NCBI RefSeq assembly: GCF_021405525.1
Contig: NZ_JAGQAG010000001.1
Span: forward strand, 3,162,001 to 3,226,000
Length of the DNA: 64,000 bases
Source of the DNA: Ruegeria pomeroyi
GTDB taxonomy: Bacteria; Pseudomonadota; Alphaproteobacteria; Rhodobacterales; Rhodobacteraceae
Direction of reading: 5' to 3'
Positions 1 through 10,800 of this stretch are shown here, in pieces; position 1 is the stretch's first letter; each line of letters opens with the position of its first letter. The notes under the pieces were generated by a model. That model saw only the letters and a list, made by a program, of their open reading frames with translations. It did not search any database and was not told where the DNA came from. Made by a program: the position numbers and the translations under genes.

Positions 1-1798
1 CGTGCGGCGGCGCGCCGTAATGGAAGGCGTTGAAGAGCGCGCCAAAACGAGCCTTGACCTCGTCGGCACCATATCCGGCCAGCTCGAACGCCTTGAGCAT
101 GATCTCGGGCTTGTGGTTGCGGATCGCGCCCGACACCAGTTCATAGCCGTTGCAGGCGAGGTCGTACTGATAGCCGCGCACCGCCATCGGGTCGCCGTTC
201 AGCGCCTCCATCCCGCCTTGCGGCATCGAGAAGGGGTTGTGTTCAAAGTCGATCTCGCCGGTTTCCTCGTCGCGTTCGTAGATCGGGAAATCGACGATCC
301 AGGCAAAGGCAAAGCGGTCGGTCTCGGTCAGGCCCAGTTCGGCGCCGATCACGTCGCGCGCCTTGCCCGCGACCTTTTCGAACGACTTGGGCTTGCCGCC
401 GAGGAAGAAGGCGGCATCGCCCACGCCCAGGCCCAGCTGCTGGCGGATCGCCTCGGTGCGCTCGGGACCGATGTTCTTGGCCAGCGGTCCGGCGGCTTCG
501 TGTGAGCCGAACGTTCCTTCAAATAGCAGTTTCGCTCTTCCAACTTCGCCGGAGCGCAGGAGTTCAGCAATTGTCTCTGATGCTTCTTTCTCACTCTCAG
601 CGGCTTCGGACTTGAGCTTTTGCTCGAATGCCTCGCTGTCGAAAGGTTCTCCCGCTTGCGAAGCCTTCAAGAGTTGATACAGAGGTTCCCACTTTTTGAA
701 ATCACCTTTGGGGCGCCAGAAGATATAGCCCATGCCCGGCAGGCCCTCTTTCTGGGCAAAGGCGTTCATCCGGTCGCAGAACTTGCGGCTGCCGCCGGTG
801 GGGGCGGGAATGGCGCGGATCTCGGTGCCTTCCTGCTCCAGCAGTTTGGCGAAGATGGCAAAGCCCGAACCGCGGAAATGCTCGGAACAATCCTGCATCC
901 TGATCGGGTTGCGCAGGTCGGGCTTGTCGGTGCCGTACCATTTGGCGGCATCGGCATAGGCGATCTGCGGCCAGTCCTGCGGCGCGTCCACCTTGCGACC
1001 GCCGCCGAATTCCTGAAACACGCCCGCCAGCACCGGCGCGATGGTGTCGAACACATCCTGCTGGGTGACAAAGCTCATTTCCAGGTCGAGCTGGTAGAAA
1101 TCGGTGGGCGAACGGTCGGCGCGCGGGTCCTCGTCGCGGAAACAGGGCGCGATCTGGAAATACTTGTCAAAGCCCGAGACCATGATCAGCTGCTTGAACT
1201 GCTGCGGCGCCTGCGGCAGCGCGTAGAAGCGGCCCGGATGCAGGCGCGAGGGCACCAGGAAGTCGCGCGCGCCTTCGGGCGAGGAGGCGGTGATGATTGG
1301 GGTCTGGTATTCGCGGAACCCCTTGTCCCACATGCGGCGGCGCATAGAGGCGACCACGTCCGAGCGCAGGGTCATGTTGGCCTGCATCGCCTCGCGGCGC
1401 AGGTCGAGATAGCGATAGCGCAGGCGGGTTTCTTCGGGGTATTCCTGATCGCCGAACACCATCAGCGGCAGTTCCTCGGCCCGGCCCAGCACCTCAAGCT
1501 CGCGGACATAGACCTCGATCTCGCCGGTGGGCAGCTTGGGGTTGACCAGGTCCGCGTCGCGCGCCTTGACCGTGCCGTCGATGCGGATGCACCATTCCGA
1601 GCGGACCTTTTCCAGCTCGGCGAAGGCGGCGCTGTCGCCGTCGCACAGCACCTGGGTCACGCCGTAATGGTCGCGCAGGTCGATGAACAGCACCCCGCCA
1701 TGGTCGCGCACCCTGTGGACCCAGCCGGACAGGCGAACGGTTTCGCCGACATTGGCGGCGGTCAGGGCGGCGCAGGTATGGCTGCGATAGGCGTGCAT
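1..1798 (-). CDS. aspS: Aspartate--tRNA ligase, 3' end missing
   Basis: Class II aminoacyl-tRNA synthetase that charges tRNA with aspartate in the cytoplasm. Reading the minus strand from the ATG at 1798 gives an N-terminal OB-fold anticodon domain ([18 protein letters not shown], then [12 protein letters not shown]), the class II core with YRYLDLRR and the [12 protein letters not shown] flipping-loop region, and near the window edge [11 protein letters not shown] and HYGAPPH. The motif 3 region lies outside. Between YIFWRPKG (about residue 364) and AAGPLAKN (about 435) there are some 65 residues that ordinary bacterial AspRS lacks. The insert is in frame, Glu/Lys/Ser/Ala-rich and of lower GC. 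The visible 599 codons already exceed a usual protein of about 590 aa, so the full product should be about 655 aa. The identity is certain; the role of the insert is unknown. Confidence 0.97.
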   Translation of the reverse strand, partial: MHAYRSHTCAALTAANVGETVRLSGWVHRVRDHGGVLFIDLRDHYGVTQVLCDGDSAAFAELEKVRSEWCIRIDGTVKARDADLVNPKLPTGEIEVYVRELEVLGRAEELPLMVFGDQEYPEETRLRYRYLDLRREAMQANMTLRSDVVASMRRRMWDKGFREYQTPIITASSPEGARDFLVPSRLHPGRFYALPQAPQQFKQLIMVSGFDKYFQIAPCFRDEDPRADRSPTDFYQLDLEMSFVTQQDVFDTIAPVLAGVFQEFGGGRKVDAPQDWPQIAYADAAKWYGTDKPDLRNPIRMQDCSEHFRGSGFAIFAKLLEQEGTEIRAIPAPTGGSRKFCDRMNAFAQKEGLPGMGYIFWRPKGDFKKWEPLYQLLKASQAGEPFDSEAFEQKLKSEAAESEKEASETIAELLRSGEVGRAKLLFEGTFGSHEAAGPLAKNIGPERTEAIRQQLGLGVGDAAFFLGGKPKSFEKVAGKARDVIGAELGLTETDRFAFAWIVDFPIYERDEETGEIDFEHNPFSMPQGGMEALNGDPMAVRGYQYDLACNGYELVSGAIRNHKPEIMLKAFELAGYGADEVKARFGALFNAFHYGAPPH

Positions 1799-1998
1799 CG
1801 GTGATATCCCTTCGGCGGAGAAAGCGTCGCGCCGATACAGCGCGATAGGCCGGGGAAGTCAAGGCCGCGCCGTATTACTCGAAGGTTTGTGGCCAATTCA
1901 CCCGGATTTCGTTGGATTTGTGCGGGTGGGGGCGCGGCGCCCTCTTGGCCTGCGGCCAATTCACCCCCGGGATATTTGGAGCAAGAGGAACGAGGCCG
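1799..1998. other. aspS upstream / pabC downstream intergenic region
   Basis: This 200-bp gap must hold the aspS promoter and the pabC 3' end. A 13-bp direct repeat, GGCCAATTCACCC, occurs at 1891-1903 and 1954-1966. A small hairpin TTGGCC-TGC-GGCCAA lies at 1945-1959. The sequence GGGATATTTGGAGC follows at about 1969. It resembles the GGGAGTATTT motif found at other gene ends in this window. I see no convincing -35/-10 pair. Confidence 0.4.
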
Positions 1999-2646
1999 TC
2001 ATGCATCCGGGGCGAACGTGGCCGGGATCAGCCCGCGCAGCGAGTTGCCGCAATAGAGCGTCTGGGCATTGCGCAGGTCGTTCGGGTGCAGCGCCACCTC
2101 GCGCGCCCGACCGATGGCGAGCAGCTCGGCGCGGAGGATACCGGGCAAAAGACCGGAAGAAATCGGCGGGGTCAGCAGGTCAACTCCTGTATCAACGAAG
2201 ATATTGCTGATCGTACCCTCGCAGACCTCGCCCGCCCGATTGAGGAACAGCCATTCGTCGCTGCCTGCAGGCAGCCCGGCCCGGGCGCGATCGTAAAGCG
2301 CGCGCCTTGTGGTCTTGTGGCGCAACCAGGGATCATCTGAGTCGAGCCGTTCGGGATGGATCGCGACACGCCAGAGCGGCGCGGCCGCGGCAAGCGGAGC
2401 GGTTTCCAGCGCCAACACGCCCTTGGGATCGAGGGTCAGGCGGCAGCGGAGCGGCGCCGGGCCGCGGATCTGTTCCAGCAGGTGCTGCGCCCTGGTCTGG
2501 TCAAATGGCATACCGAGGGCGGCGGCGGACCGGGCCATGCGTGCCAGATGCAGCGCGGCCCGGCGCGGCCCCTCGTCCGGGTGCCAGCCCAGCGTCTCGA
2601 TCAGGCGAAAGCAGGGATCATCTGGCGGGCAAAGCGGGCTTTCCAT
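1999..2646 (-). CDS. pabC: Aminodeoxychorismate lyase-like class IV aminotransferase
   Basis: Fold-type IV PLP enzyme that probably releases pyruvate from 4-amino-4-deoxychorismate to give p-aminobenzoate for folate. The start MESPLCPPDD at 2646 was chosen over an upstream in-frame start because the upstream part only overlaps pabB. The protein has 215 aa. The C-terminal half carries NRAGEVCEGTISNIF, LTPPISSGLLPGILRAELL and YCGNSLRG, the usual class IV pattern, with the PLP lysine probably in RHKTTRRALYDRAR. It overlaps the end of pabB by 46 bp, so the two are translationally coupled. Known PabC proteins are about 270 aa, so this is a short form. A D-amino-acid or branched-chain aminotransferase is possible in principle, but the pabB neighbour argues for PabC. 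Confidence 0.85.
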   Translation of the reverse strand: MESPLCPPDDPCFRLIETLGWHPDEGPRRAALHLARMARSAAALGMPFDQTRAQHLLEQIRGPAPLRCRLTLDPKGVLALETAPLAAAAPLWRVAIHPERLDSDDPWLRHKTTRRALYDRARAGLPAGSDEWLFLNRAGEVCEGTISNIFVDTGVDLLTPPISSGLLPGILRAELLAIGRAREVALHPNDLRNAQTLYCGNSLRGLIPATFAPDA

Positions 2647-3722
2647 AACGCCTCCTCGTATTCCGAGCGGGCGGTGCTGTCCCAGACCACGCCGCCGCCG
2701 ACATTGAGTGTGGCGCGCGCGCCATCGGCCAGCAGCGTGCGGATCGCCACGTTGAATTCGGATCGCCCGTCGGGCGCGGCCCAGCCGATGGTGCCGCAAT
2801 AGATGTCGCGCGGCCAGGGTTCGAGGCGGGCCAAAGTCTCCATCGAACGGATCTTGGGGGCCCCGGTGATAGAGCCGCAGGGGAACAATGCCCGCAGGAT
2901 ATCCGAAAGGGTGACATCCGCTCGCAGTCGCGCGGCGACGCGCGACACCATCTGATGCACGGTGGCATAGGTCTCGATCTGGAAAAGCTCGGGCACATGA
3001 ACCGATCCGGGCAGTGCCACCCGGCTGATATCGTTGCGCAACAGATCGACGATCATAAGGTTCTCGGCGCGGTTCTTGGCATCGCGCGCCAGCCAGGCGC
3101 GGCGGCGGGCGTCCTCGGCCGGATCGTCGCTGCGCGGCTGGGTGCCCTTCATCGGGCGGGTCTCGATCCGGCCCTCGGGATCGGTGCGAAAGAACAGTTC
3201 GGGCGAGCGGCAGAGGATATCGGGCAGCCCGGATTGGCTGACCAGCACGCCATGGCCCACCGGTTGGCGCGCGGCAAGCGCGGCATAAAGCGCGGGCGCG
3301 GCGCCCTGCAGACGCAGATCGACCGGAAAGGTCAGGTTGGCCTGATAGAACTCTCCGGCGCCGATTGCCCGGTGCACCTGCTCAAAGGCCGCGCCATAGC
3401 GCGCGCTGTCCCAGCGGGGGGCGAAATCACCGATCCCGCCGCCGGGGGTCGGCAGCGGCAGCGCCTTTGGGCCGTCATAGACACCGAAACACAGGAGCGG
3501 CAGCCGACGCCCTTGAGGCATCAGCCCGGCCAGACGCGGTTCCAGCGCATAACCCAACTCGTAACTGGCATAGCCCGCCAGCCAGGCGCCATCCACCCGC
3601 GCCACATCCAGATCGGCCAGCGCCGCCGGCACCTGCGCGGCGGTATCGGCCCGGATCACCCTTACCGGGCGGTCGAAGCCGGTTCCGGCCCCGGCAGGAC
3701 CCTGATCGAAACGAAGCTGCAT
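2601..3722 (-). CDS. pabB: Aminodeoxychorismate synthase component I
   Basis: Chorismate-utilising enzyme that makes 4-amino-4-deoxychorismate for folate synthesis, normally with a glutamine amidotransferase partner (PabA) that is not in this window. The start MQLRFDQGPAGAG at 3722 is preceded by GGGGAG at good spacing. The longer frame to 3833 lacks such a site. The 373-aa protein contains the chorismate-binding core: RPMKGTQPR (PIKGT-type motif), NRAENLMIVDLLRNDISRV, FPCGSITGAPKIRSME and the terminal NVGGGVVWDSTARSEYEEAL. The Lys in PMKGT marks PabB rather than anthranilate synthase TrpE. It is divergent from carB and cotranscribed with pabC. Confidence 0.93.
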   Translation of the reverse strand: MQLRFDQGPAGAGTGFDRPVRVIRADTAAQVPAALADLDVARVDGAWLAGYASYELGYALEPRLAGLMPQGRRLPLLCFGVYDGPKALPLPTPGGGIGDFAPRWDSARYGAAFEQVHRAIGAGEFYQANLTFPVDLRLQGAAPALYAALAARQPVGHGVLVSQSGLPDILCRSPELFFRTDPEGRIETRPMKGTQPRSDDPAEDARRRAWLARDAKNRAENLMIVDLLRNDISRVALPGSVHVPELFQIETYATVHQMVSRVAARLRADVTLSDILRALFPCGSITGAPKIRSMETLARLEPWPRDIYCGTIGWAAPDGRSEFNVAIRTLLADGARATLNVGGGVVWDSTARSEYEEALWKARFARQMIPAFA

Positions 3723-3792
3723 CTGGGTCCGCTCCCCCTGCCAATTGGCGTGCCGCTGGGATATAGAGATTTCGTGTCCGGGCGAAAGAGCA

Positions 3793-3818
3793 GAAAGCGG
3801 CAAATTCGCGCCGCTTTC
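3793..3818. promoter_or_regulatory. Inverted repeat between pabB and carB
   Basis: A perfect 9-bp inverted repeat, GAAAGCGGC - 8 nt - GCCGCTTTC, lies in the divergent pabB/carB intergenic region, just upstream of the proposed carB promoter. Its place suggests an operator or a 5' structure rather than a terminator, since neither gene ends here. The function is inferred from position only. Confidence 0.4.
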
Positions 3819-3827
3819 CGATCCCTC

Positions 3828-3855
3828 TTGCACCTTTCCCCGAGGTGCCTATAAC
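3828..3855 (+). promoter_or_regulatory. Candidate sigma-70 promoter of carB
   Basis: TTGCAC at 3828-3833 and TATAAC at 3850-3855 are separated by 16 bp, about 60 bp before the carB start. Both hexamers are close to consensus. The transcript would have a leader of roughly 55 nt. Confidence 0.55.
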
Positions 3856-3916
3856 GCACGACAATTTGGGCGCTGGGCGGGCGCTCGTGACTCGCAAAAA
3901 ATCAAAGGGGCCAGCC

Positions 3917-6900
3917 ATGCCGAAGAGAACCGACATCCAGTCGATCATGATCATCGGGGCCGGGCCCATCGTCATCGGGCAAGCCTGTGAATTCGACTAT
4001 TCCGGCGCACAGGCCTGCAAGGCGCTGCGCGAAGAGGGCTACCGGGTCATTCTGGTGAACTCGAACCCGGCCACGATCATGACCGATCCGGGCCTGGCCG
4101 ATGCCACCTATATCGAGCCGATCACGCCCGAGGTGGTCGCCAAGATCATCGAGAAAGAGCGCCCCGACGCATTGCTGCCCACCATGGGCGGGCAGACCGG
4201 CCTCAACACCTCGCTGGCGCTCGAGGAAATGGGCGTGCTGGAGAAATTCGGGGTCGAGATGATCGGCGCCAAGCGCCATGCCATCGAAATGGCCGAGGAT
4301 CGCAAACTGTTTCGCGAGGCGATGGACCGGATCGGGCTGGAAAACCCCAAGGCAACCATCGTGTCAGCCCCCAAGAACGACAAGGGCAAATACGACATCC
4401 GCGCGGGCCTGGCCCAGGCGATGGACGCGCTCGAGGAAATCGGCCTGCCCGCGATCATCCGCCCTGCCTTTACCCTCGGCGGCACCGGCGGCGGCGTGGC
4501 CTATAACCGCGACGATTACGAGCATTTCTGCCGCTCGGGGCTTGAGGCCTCGCCCGTGGCGCAGATCCTGATCGACGAGAGCCTCTTGGGCTGGAAGGAA
4601 TACGAGATGGAGGTTGTCCGCGACAAGGCGGACAATGCGATCATCGTCTGTTCCATCGAAAACGTCGACCCGATGGGCGTGCATACCGGCGACTCGATCA
4701 CCGTGGCCCCGGCGCTGACGCTGACCGACAAGGAATACCAGATCATGCGCAACGGCTCGATCGCCGTGCTGCGCGAGATCGGGGTAGAAACCGGCGGCTC
4801 GAACGTGCAATGGGCAGTGAACCCCGCCGACGGCCGCATGGTGGTGATCGAGATGAACCCGCGGGTATCGCGCTCGTCCGCGCTGGCTTCCAAGGCGACC
4901 GGATTCCCGATTGCCAAGATCGCGGCCAAGCTGGCGGTAGGCTATACGCTCGACGAGCTCGACAATGACATCACCAAGGTGACGCCGGCCAGCTTTGAGC
5001 CGACCATCGACTATGTCGTCACCAAGATCCCGAAATTCGCCTTCGAGAAATTCCCCGGCTCCGAGCCTTACCTCACCACCGCGATGAAATCGGTGGGCGA
5101 GGCGATGTCGATCGGCCGCACCATCCACGAATCGATGCAAAAGGCGCTGGCCTCGATGGAATCGGGTCTGACCGGCTTTGACGAGGTTGCCATTCCCGGC
5201 CTCTCCGTCGGTCTGTGGGACGCGGTCGAGGGCGCCGATGACAAGGCGCATGTGATCAAGGCGATCAGCCAGCAAACCCCCGACCGGCTGCGCACCATCG
5301 CACAGGCGATGCGACACGGGCTGTCGGATGACGAGATCTTTGGTGTCACCAAGTTCGACCCCTGGTTCCTGGCCCGGATCCGCGAGATCGTCGAAGAGGA
5401 ACGCGCCCTGCGCAAGACCGGCCTGCCCACCAACGAGGAAGGCCTGCGCGCGCTCAAGATGCTGGGCTTCACCGATGCGCGCCTCGGCCAGCTGACCGGC
5501 CGCGACGAGGACAATGTGCGCCGCGCCCGCCACAACCTGGGCGTCACCGCCGTGTTCAAGCGGATCGACACCTGCGCCGCCGAGTTCGAGGCCCAGACCC
5601 CCTATATGTACTCCACCTACGAGGCCCCGATGATGGGCGAGGTGGAATGCGAAGCGCGCCCCAGTGACCGCAAGAAGGTGGTCATCCTGGGTGGCGGTCC
5701 CAACCGGATCGGCCAGGGGATCGAGTTCGACTATTGCTGCTGCCACGCCTGTTTCGCGCTGACCGATGCGGGCTATGAAACCATCATGGTCAACTGCAAC
5801 CCCGAAACCGTGTCGACCGACTATGACACTTCGGACCGGCTCTATTTCGAACCGCTGACCTTTGAACATGTGATGGAAATCCTGCGGGTCGAGCAGCAGA
5901 ACGGCACTCTGCACGGCGTCATCGTGCAGTTCGGCGGCCAGACCCCGCTGAAACTCGCCAATGCGCTGGAACAGGCCGGTATCCCGATCCTGGGCACCAC
6001 GCCCGACGCCATCGACCTGGCCGAGGACCGCGAGCGGTTCCAGGATCTGGTCAACCGGCTGGGCCTGAAACAGCCCAAGAACGGCATTGCCTCGACCGAT
6101 GCCCAGGCGCTGGCCATCGCCGAGGATATCGGCTTCCCGCTGGTGATCCGCCCCTCCTACGTGCTGGGTGGCCGCGCCATGGAAATCGTGCGCGACATGG
6201 ACCAGCTGCGCCGCTACATCGCCGAGGCGGTGGTGGTCTCGGGCGACAGCCCGGTTCTGCTCGACAGCTATCTCTCGGGCGCCGTCGAACTGGACGTGGA
6301 CGCGCTCTGCGACGGCGAGGCGGTTCATGTGGCGGGCATCATGCAGCATATCGAAGAGGCGGGCGTACACTCCGGCGACAGCGCCTGTTCGCTGCCGCCC
6401 TATTCGCTCTCGCCCGAGATCATCGAGCAGATCAAGGACCAGACCAACAAGCTGGCCCGCGCCCTGAACGTGGTCGGCCTGATGAACGTGCAATTCGCGA
6501 TCAAGGATGACGAGATCTACCTGATCGAGGTCAACCCGCGTGCCAGCCGTACTGTGCCCTTCGTGGCCAAGGCCACGGACTCTGCGATCGCCTCCATCGC
6601 CGCGCGTGTCATGGCGGGTGAGAAACTCAGCGCCTTCCCGATGCGCCCCCCTTACAAGGAAGGGGACGATACCAAGATTGCCGACCAGATGACGCTGGCC
6701 GATCCCAACATGCCCTGGTTCTCGGTCAAGGAGGCGGTGCTGCCCTTCGCCCGCTTCCCCGGCGTCGACACCATCCTCGGCCCGGAGATGCGCTCCACCG
6801 GCGAGGTAATGGGCTGGGACCGCTCCTTTGCGCGCGCCTTCCTCAAGGCGCAGATGGGCGCGGGCATGGTGCTGCCCAGCGAAGGCCGCGCCTTCATCTC

Positions 6901-7270
6901 GATCAAGGATGCCGACAAGGGCGCCGCCATGCTCGAGGCCGCGCAGGTGCTGGTGGATCAGGGTTTCACCCTCGTGGCGACCCGCGGCACCCAAAGCTGG
7001 CTCGCCGGTCATGGCGTGCCCTGCGAGGTGGTGAACAAGGTCTATGAGGGCCGCCCCGACGTGGTCGACATGCTGAAAGACGGTCAGGTGCATCTGGTGA
7101 TGAACACCACCGAAGGCGCCCAGGCGGTCAGCGACAGCAAGGCCATCCGCTCCATCGCGCTCTATGACAAGATCCCCTATTTCACCACCGCCGCCGGCAG
7201 CAACGCCGCCGCCTTGGCGATCAAGGCGCAGGCCGAGGGGGATATCGAGGTGCGCAGCCTTCAGGGCTGA
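3917..7270 (+). CDS. carB: Carbamoyl-phosphate synthase large subunit
   Basis: Makes carbamoyl phosphate from bicarbonate, ammonia and two ATP for pyrimidine and arginine synthesis. Ammonia comes from the CarA subunit, which is not in this window. The start [11 protein letters not shown] at 3917 follows AAAGGGG; in-frame upstream codons at 3845 lack a ribosome site. The 1117-aa protein shows the duplicated pre-ATP-grasp and ATP-grasp halves: [20 protein letters not shown] near the N terminus and [20 protein letters not shown] near residue 590. There are two glycine-rich ATP loops, [12 protein letters not shown] and [11 protein letters not shown]. The C-terminal MGS-like allosteric domain follows ([26 protein letters not shown]). 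It is a monocistronic gene with a terminator just downstream. Confidence 0.98.
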   Translation: MPKRTDIQSIMIIGAGPIVIGQACEFDYSGAQACKALREEGYRVILVNSNPATIMTDPGLADATYIEPITPEVVAKIIEKERPDALLPTMGGQTGLNTSLALEEMGVLEKFGVEMIGAKRHAIEMAEDRKLFREAMDRIGLENPKATIVSAPKNDKGKYDIRAGLAQAMDALEEIGLPAIIRPAFTLGGTGGGVAYNRDDYEHFCRSGLEASPVAQILIDESLLGWKEYEMEVVRDKADNAIIVCSIENVDPMGVHTGDSITVAPALTLTDKEYQIMRNGSIAVLREIGVETGGSNVQWAVNPADGRMVVIEMNPRVSRSSALASKATGFPIAKIAAKLAVGYTLDELDNDITKVTPASFEPTIDYVVTKIPKFAFEKFPGSEPYLTTAMKSVGEAMSIGRTIHESMQKALASMESGLTGFDEVAIPGLSVGLWDAVEGADDKAHVIKAISQQTPDRLRTIAQAMRHGLSDDEIFGVTKFDPWFLARIREIVEEERALRKTGLPTNEEGLRALKMLGFTDARLGQLTGRDEDNVRRARHNLGVTAVFKRIDTCAAEFEAQTPYMYSTYEAPMMGEVECEARPSDRKKVVILGGGPNRIGQGIEFDYCCCHACFALTDAGYETIMVNCNPETVSTDYDTSDRLYFEPLTFEHVMEILRVEQQNGTLHGVIVQFGGQTPLKLANALEQAGIPILGTTPDAIDLAEDRERFQDLVNRLGLKQPKNGIASTDAQALAIAEDIGFPLVIRPSYVLGGRAMEIVRDMDQLRRYIAEAVVVSGDSPVLLDSYLSGAVELDVDALCDGEAVHVAGIMQHIEEAGVHSGDSACSLPPYSLSPEIIEQIKDQTNKLARALNVVGLMNVQFAIKDDEIYLIEVNPRASRTVPFVAKATDSAIASIAARVMAGEKLSAFPMRPPYKEGDDTKIADQMTLADPNMPWFSVKEAVLPFARFPGVDTILGPEMRSTGEVMGWDRSFARAFLKAQMGAGMVLPSEGRAFISIKDADKGAAMLEAAQVLVDQGFTLVATRGTQSWLAGHGVPCEVVNKVYEGRPDVVDMLKDGQVHLVMNTTEGAQAVSDSKAIRSIALYDKIPYFTTAAGSNAAALAIKAQAEGDIEVRSLQG

Positions 7271-7283
7271 CACCCAATAACCG

Positions 7284-7320
7284 GGAGGAACCGGCGAAAC
7301 CCGGTCCCTCCTGCTTCTTT
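7284..7320 (+). terminator. carB terminator
   Basis: An 11-bp stem (7284-7294 with 7301-7311, one A-C mismatch) closes a CGAAAC loop and is followed by the pyrimidine-rich TGCTTCTTTCT, 13 bp after the carB stop. This fits a rho-independent terminator. Confidence 0.7.
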
Positions 7321-7345
7321 CTGGTCGAAAATACTCCCAGGGGGT

Positions 7346-7366
7346 CCGGGGGACGGCGTCCCCCGG
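7346..7366. repeat. GC-rich hairpin next to a GGGAGTATTT-type repeat
   Basis: A perfect 9-bp stem, CCGGGGGAC-GGC-GTCCCCCGG, lies directly after a minus-strand GGGAGTATTTTCGACC sequence (about 7323-7338). The same GGGAGTATTT-type sequence adjoins GC-rich hairpins near 34,530 and 51,830, so this looks like a short member of the same dispersed intergenic family. Confidence 0.5.
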
Positions 7367-7461
7367 CCTTGCACTCTCAGGTACGACCTAAGTCTTTCAG
7401 GCTTTCGCCGGGGCCAGAGACCACGCATGATCGCGCAACCGATCCCTGCGAGGCACCCCCA

Positions 7462-7872
7462 ATGAACATCTACACCACCTTCGGCACCAACGACCTGACC
7501 CGCGCGGTCCGGTTCTATGACGCGGTCTTTGCCGTGCTGGATCAGCCCCGCCTGCCCGACTGGCCCGAAGGCTGGGCCGGTTGGGGCCAGGATTATGACA
7601 ATGGCACCGGCTTCTGGGTCTGCGCGCCGTTCGATGGCTCACCCGCCAGCACCGGCAATGGCACCATGGTCGGTTTCCCCGCCCGCGACGCGTCTCAGGT
7701 GCGCGCCTTTCATGCCGCCGGCCTGGCCTATGGCGGCACCGATGCGGGCGTGCCGGGCACGCGGCCCTATTACACACCGGATTTCTACGTGGCCTATCTG
7801 CGCGACCCGGATGGCAACAAGATATCCTGCTTTCACTATCACTATGACCCGGCAACGGACGCGGGCGATTGA
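7462..7872 (+). CDS. VOC (glyoxalase/bleomycin-resistance fold) protein
   Basis: A 136-aa protein starting MNIYTTFGTNDLTRAVRFYD at 7462; the frame is open further upstream but without a better start. It has the betaalphabetabetabeta VOC layout: an N-terminal TNDLTRAVRFYDAVF module and a C-terminal module ending YVAYLRDPDGNKISCFHYH. The DPDGNKI motif is typical of the glyoxalase/dioxygenase superfamily. The metal ligands cannot be set by eye and the substrate is unknown. It stands alone between carB and the 3' end of the convergent RND pump gene. Confidence 0.85.
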   Translation: MNIYTTFGTNDLTRAVRFYDAVFAVLDQPRLPDWPEGWAGWGQDYDNGTGFWVCAPFDGSPASTGNGTMVGFPARDASQVRAFHAAGLAYGGTDAGVPGTRPYYTPDFYVAYLRDPDGNKISCFHYHYDPATDAGD

Positions 7873-7890
7873 CGCCCGCGCCTGCATCTC

Positions 7891-10800
7891 TCAGGCCCGC
7901 GCCTCGCGACTGAAGAACAGGTCATAGAACACCGGCGCCGCGATCAGGGTCAGCACGGTGGCGAATGCCAGCCCGCCCATGATCGTCACCGCCATCGAGA
8001 CAAAGAACGCATCCCACAAGAGCGGCGCCATGCCCAGAATGGTGGTGACCGCCGCCAGCATCACCGGCCGGATCCGCGACACCGAGGCCTCGACAATCGC
8101 CTCGCGCAGCGGTTTGCCTTCGGCTCGGACCAGGTCGATTTCCTCGACCAGCACGATGCCGTTCTTGATCAACATACCCGAGAGGCTGAGCAGACCCAGA
8201 AGCGCGGTAAAGGTAAACGGCAACCCGGTTCCCAACAGGCCGATCACCACCCCGTTCACCGACATTGGCACCAGCAGCCAGATGATCACCGGCTGGCGGA
8301 TCGCGTTGAACAAGAGGATCGAGATCAGCACCATGATCAACAGGCTCAGCGGCAATTGCTTGCCCAGGCTTTCCTGCGCCTTGGCCGAATCCTCGAACTC
8401 ACCGCCCCATTCCATCCGGTAACCCGGCGGCAGCGCGATGGCCTCGATGACCGGGCGCACCTCTGCATGCACCTGGGCTGCGGTCAGATCGGCGGGAATG
8501 TCGGCGCCCACGGTCACCGTCAGCAGCCGGTCGCGGCGATGCACCAGCGTGTTGACCGCCTCATACCCGAACCCATCCACCATCTGTTCAACCGGCACGA
8601 ATTTCTCGGACAGCGGTGAATAGACCACTTGATCGACAATGGAATAAGACCCATCGGCAGGGCGGCGGACGATGATCGGGATCAGCCGATCGCGCTCGCG
8701 CAGCACCCCGCTGGTGATGCCATCGGTGGAAAACCGCAGCATGTCGGCGATATCGTCGCGGCTGACGCCCGCGATCTGCGCCCGCTCGGTGGCATAGACG
8801 GGCCGCAGCGCCAGTTCCTGCTCGTGCCAGTTCGACCGCATGCCGGTGATATTGTCCGAGGCCGCACGCATCTCTGCCATAGCAGTATCGGCCAACTGCC
8901 GCAGCACCGCCGGATCGGGCCCCGAGAACCGCACCTGAATTGGATCACCGCCACCGGGGCCAAAGACCAGCCGCCTGGTACGGAACTCGCCTTCGGGGAA
9001 GGCCGCGGTGCCAAACGCCTCCAGATCGGCCTGAAGCGCGGGGATATCCTCGATGCTCGCCGTGCGCACGATCATGTGCCCGTAAGAGGGGTTCGGCTTT
9101 TCCGCCGAATAGGTCAGCATGAACCGCGTCGCGCCTTGCCCGGCAAATGTGGTGTAAGCCAGCACGTCCGAACGCTTGTCCAGCCAGGCCTCGACCTCGG
9201 CCAGATCATCGGCGGTGGTCTCGATCGGCGTACCCTGCGGCAGCTTGTAATGCACAAAGAACAGCGGCGTGTTCGAATTGGGAAAGAACTGTTGCTTCAT
9301 CAGGCCAAACCCCGCGAAACAGGCCGCCGTCACCGCGACCAGTCCCAGCACCACCAGCCAGCGCAACCGCAACGCGGCTCGCAAAGTGGCGGCATAGGCC
9401 CGGAAAAGCGGCCCGCCATAGGCATCGGCGGCATCTGCATGTCCCTGCTTGAAGAAGTAATGCCCCAACAGCGGCGTCACCGTCAGCGCCAGCACCCAAC
9501 TCAAGAGCAACGAAATGCCGATGACCGCAAAGAGCGAGAACAGGAACTCGCCCGTTGCATCGGGGCTGAGGCCGATCCCGGCAAAGGCCATGATCCCGAT
9601 CACGGTGGCCCCCAACAGCGGGATCTGCGTCTTGCCCGCCGCCTCGTCGGCGGCCGCACGCGAGGGCTTGCCGCGCAGCATGGCGATCTGCATCCCCTCG
9701 GCCACCACGATGGCATTGTCCACCAGCATCCCCATGGCGATGATCAGCGCACCGAGCGAGATGCGCTCCATCTCGATGGAAAACAGCGCCATGAAGAGAA
9801 GCGTGCCGACCACGGTCAAGAGCAGGGTCGCCCCCACCACGACCGCCGCGCGCCAGCCCATGAACAGCGCCAGCACCGCCACCACGATGGCCACCGACAT
9901 CGCCAGGTTGACGAGGAAGGCGTTGCTCGCCTCCTCGACCACCACATGCTGCTGATAGATCGGTTCCAGCGTCACGCCAGCCGGGATATCGCCGTCCAGC
10001 CCGGCCAGCCGCGCATCTACCCGCTGGCCGACCTCGACAATGTTCTCGGTCGCCAGCCCCGCGATGCCCAGCGTGAACGCCTCACCCCCGTTATGGCGGA
10101 TGATCAGGTCGGGGTCGGTCTGACGCCCCCGATGCACCCGCGCCATGTCGAACAGGTTGATAACCTTGCCTTGCGTGCCGACCGACAGCCCGGCGATGGC
10201 GTCCACACTGTCCGAGCCTTCGGGCCGCAAGATCGCGGTCTTGCCGTCCCCGTTGCGCAGGGTGCCCGCGTCGCGCACGGAATCGGCAGTGGCAATCGCG
10301 TTGGCAATGGCCTGTACCGGCACGTTCTGGTTCACCGACAGCGCCAGATCGGGCTCGACGAAGATCGCCTCGTCCGGCAGGCCTGCCACCTCGACCCCGG
10401 CCACACCGGGCACCGCCAGCAGCTCGCGCCGCAGCCAGGTGGCCAGTTCGTGCTGTTCCGCATCGGTGTATCCCGGCGCGGTCACCGCGTAGAACAGGCC
10501 ATAGACATCGCCGAAACTGTCATCGACAAACGGCGCACCGACCCCGTCAGGCAGGGCGCGCGCGGCATCGCCGACACGGGCGCGCAGCTTGGTCCAGATC
10601 GCGGGAAGTTCATCCCCGTCATAGGTCGACTTGATCTCGACCTCGATCAGCGACTGGCCCGGCTGGTTGACCGAGGTGATTGTCTCCACCTCGTCCATCT
10701 TCTGGATCGCAGATTCCAGCGGCTCCGAGACCTCCAGCGCCACCTGTTCGGCGGTTGCCCCGGGATACTGCGTGGCGATGACCGCCTGTTTAATGGTAAA

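Noticed and set aside
620..1804. Plus-strand frame of 394 codons opposite aspS
   Set aside because: The minus strand reads a complete AspRS in the same stretch; the plus-strand protein is compositionally odd (His/Ala/Gly-rich) and has no family features.
4364..7273. Minus-strand frame of 969 codons opposite carB
   Set aside because: It mirrors the carB codons; carB is unambiguous and the antisense product has no recognisable domain.
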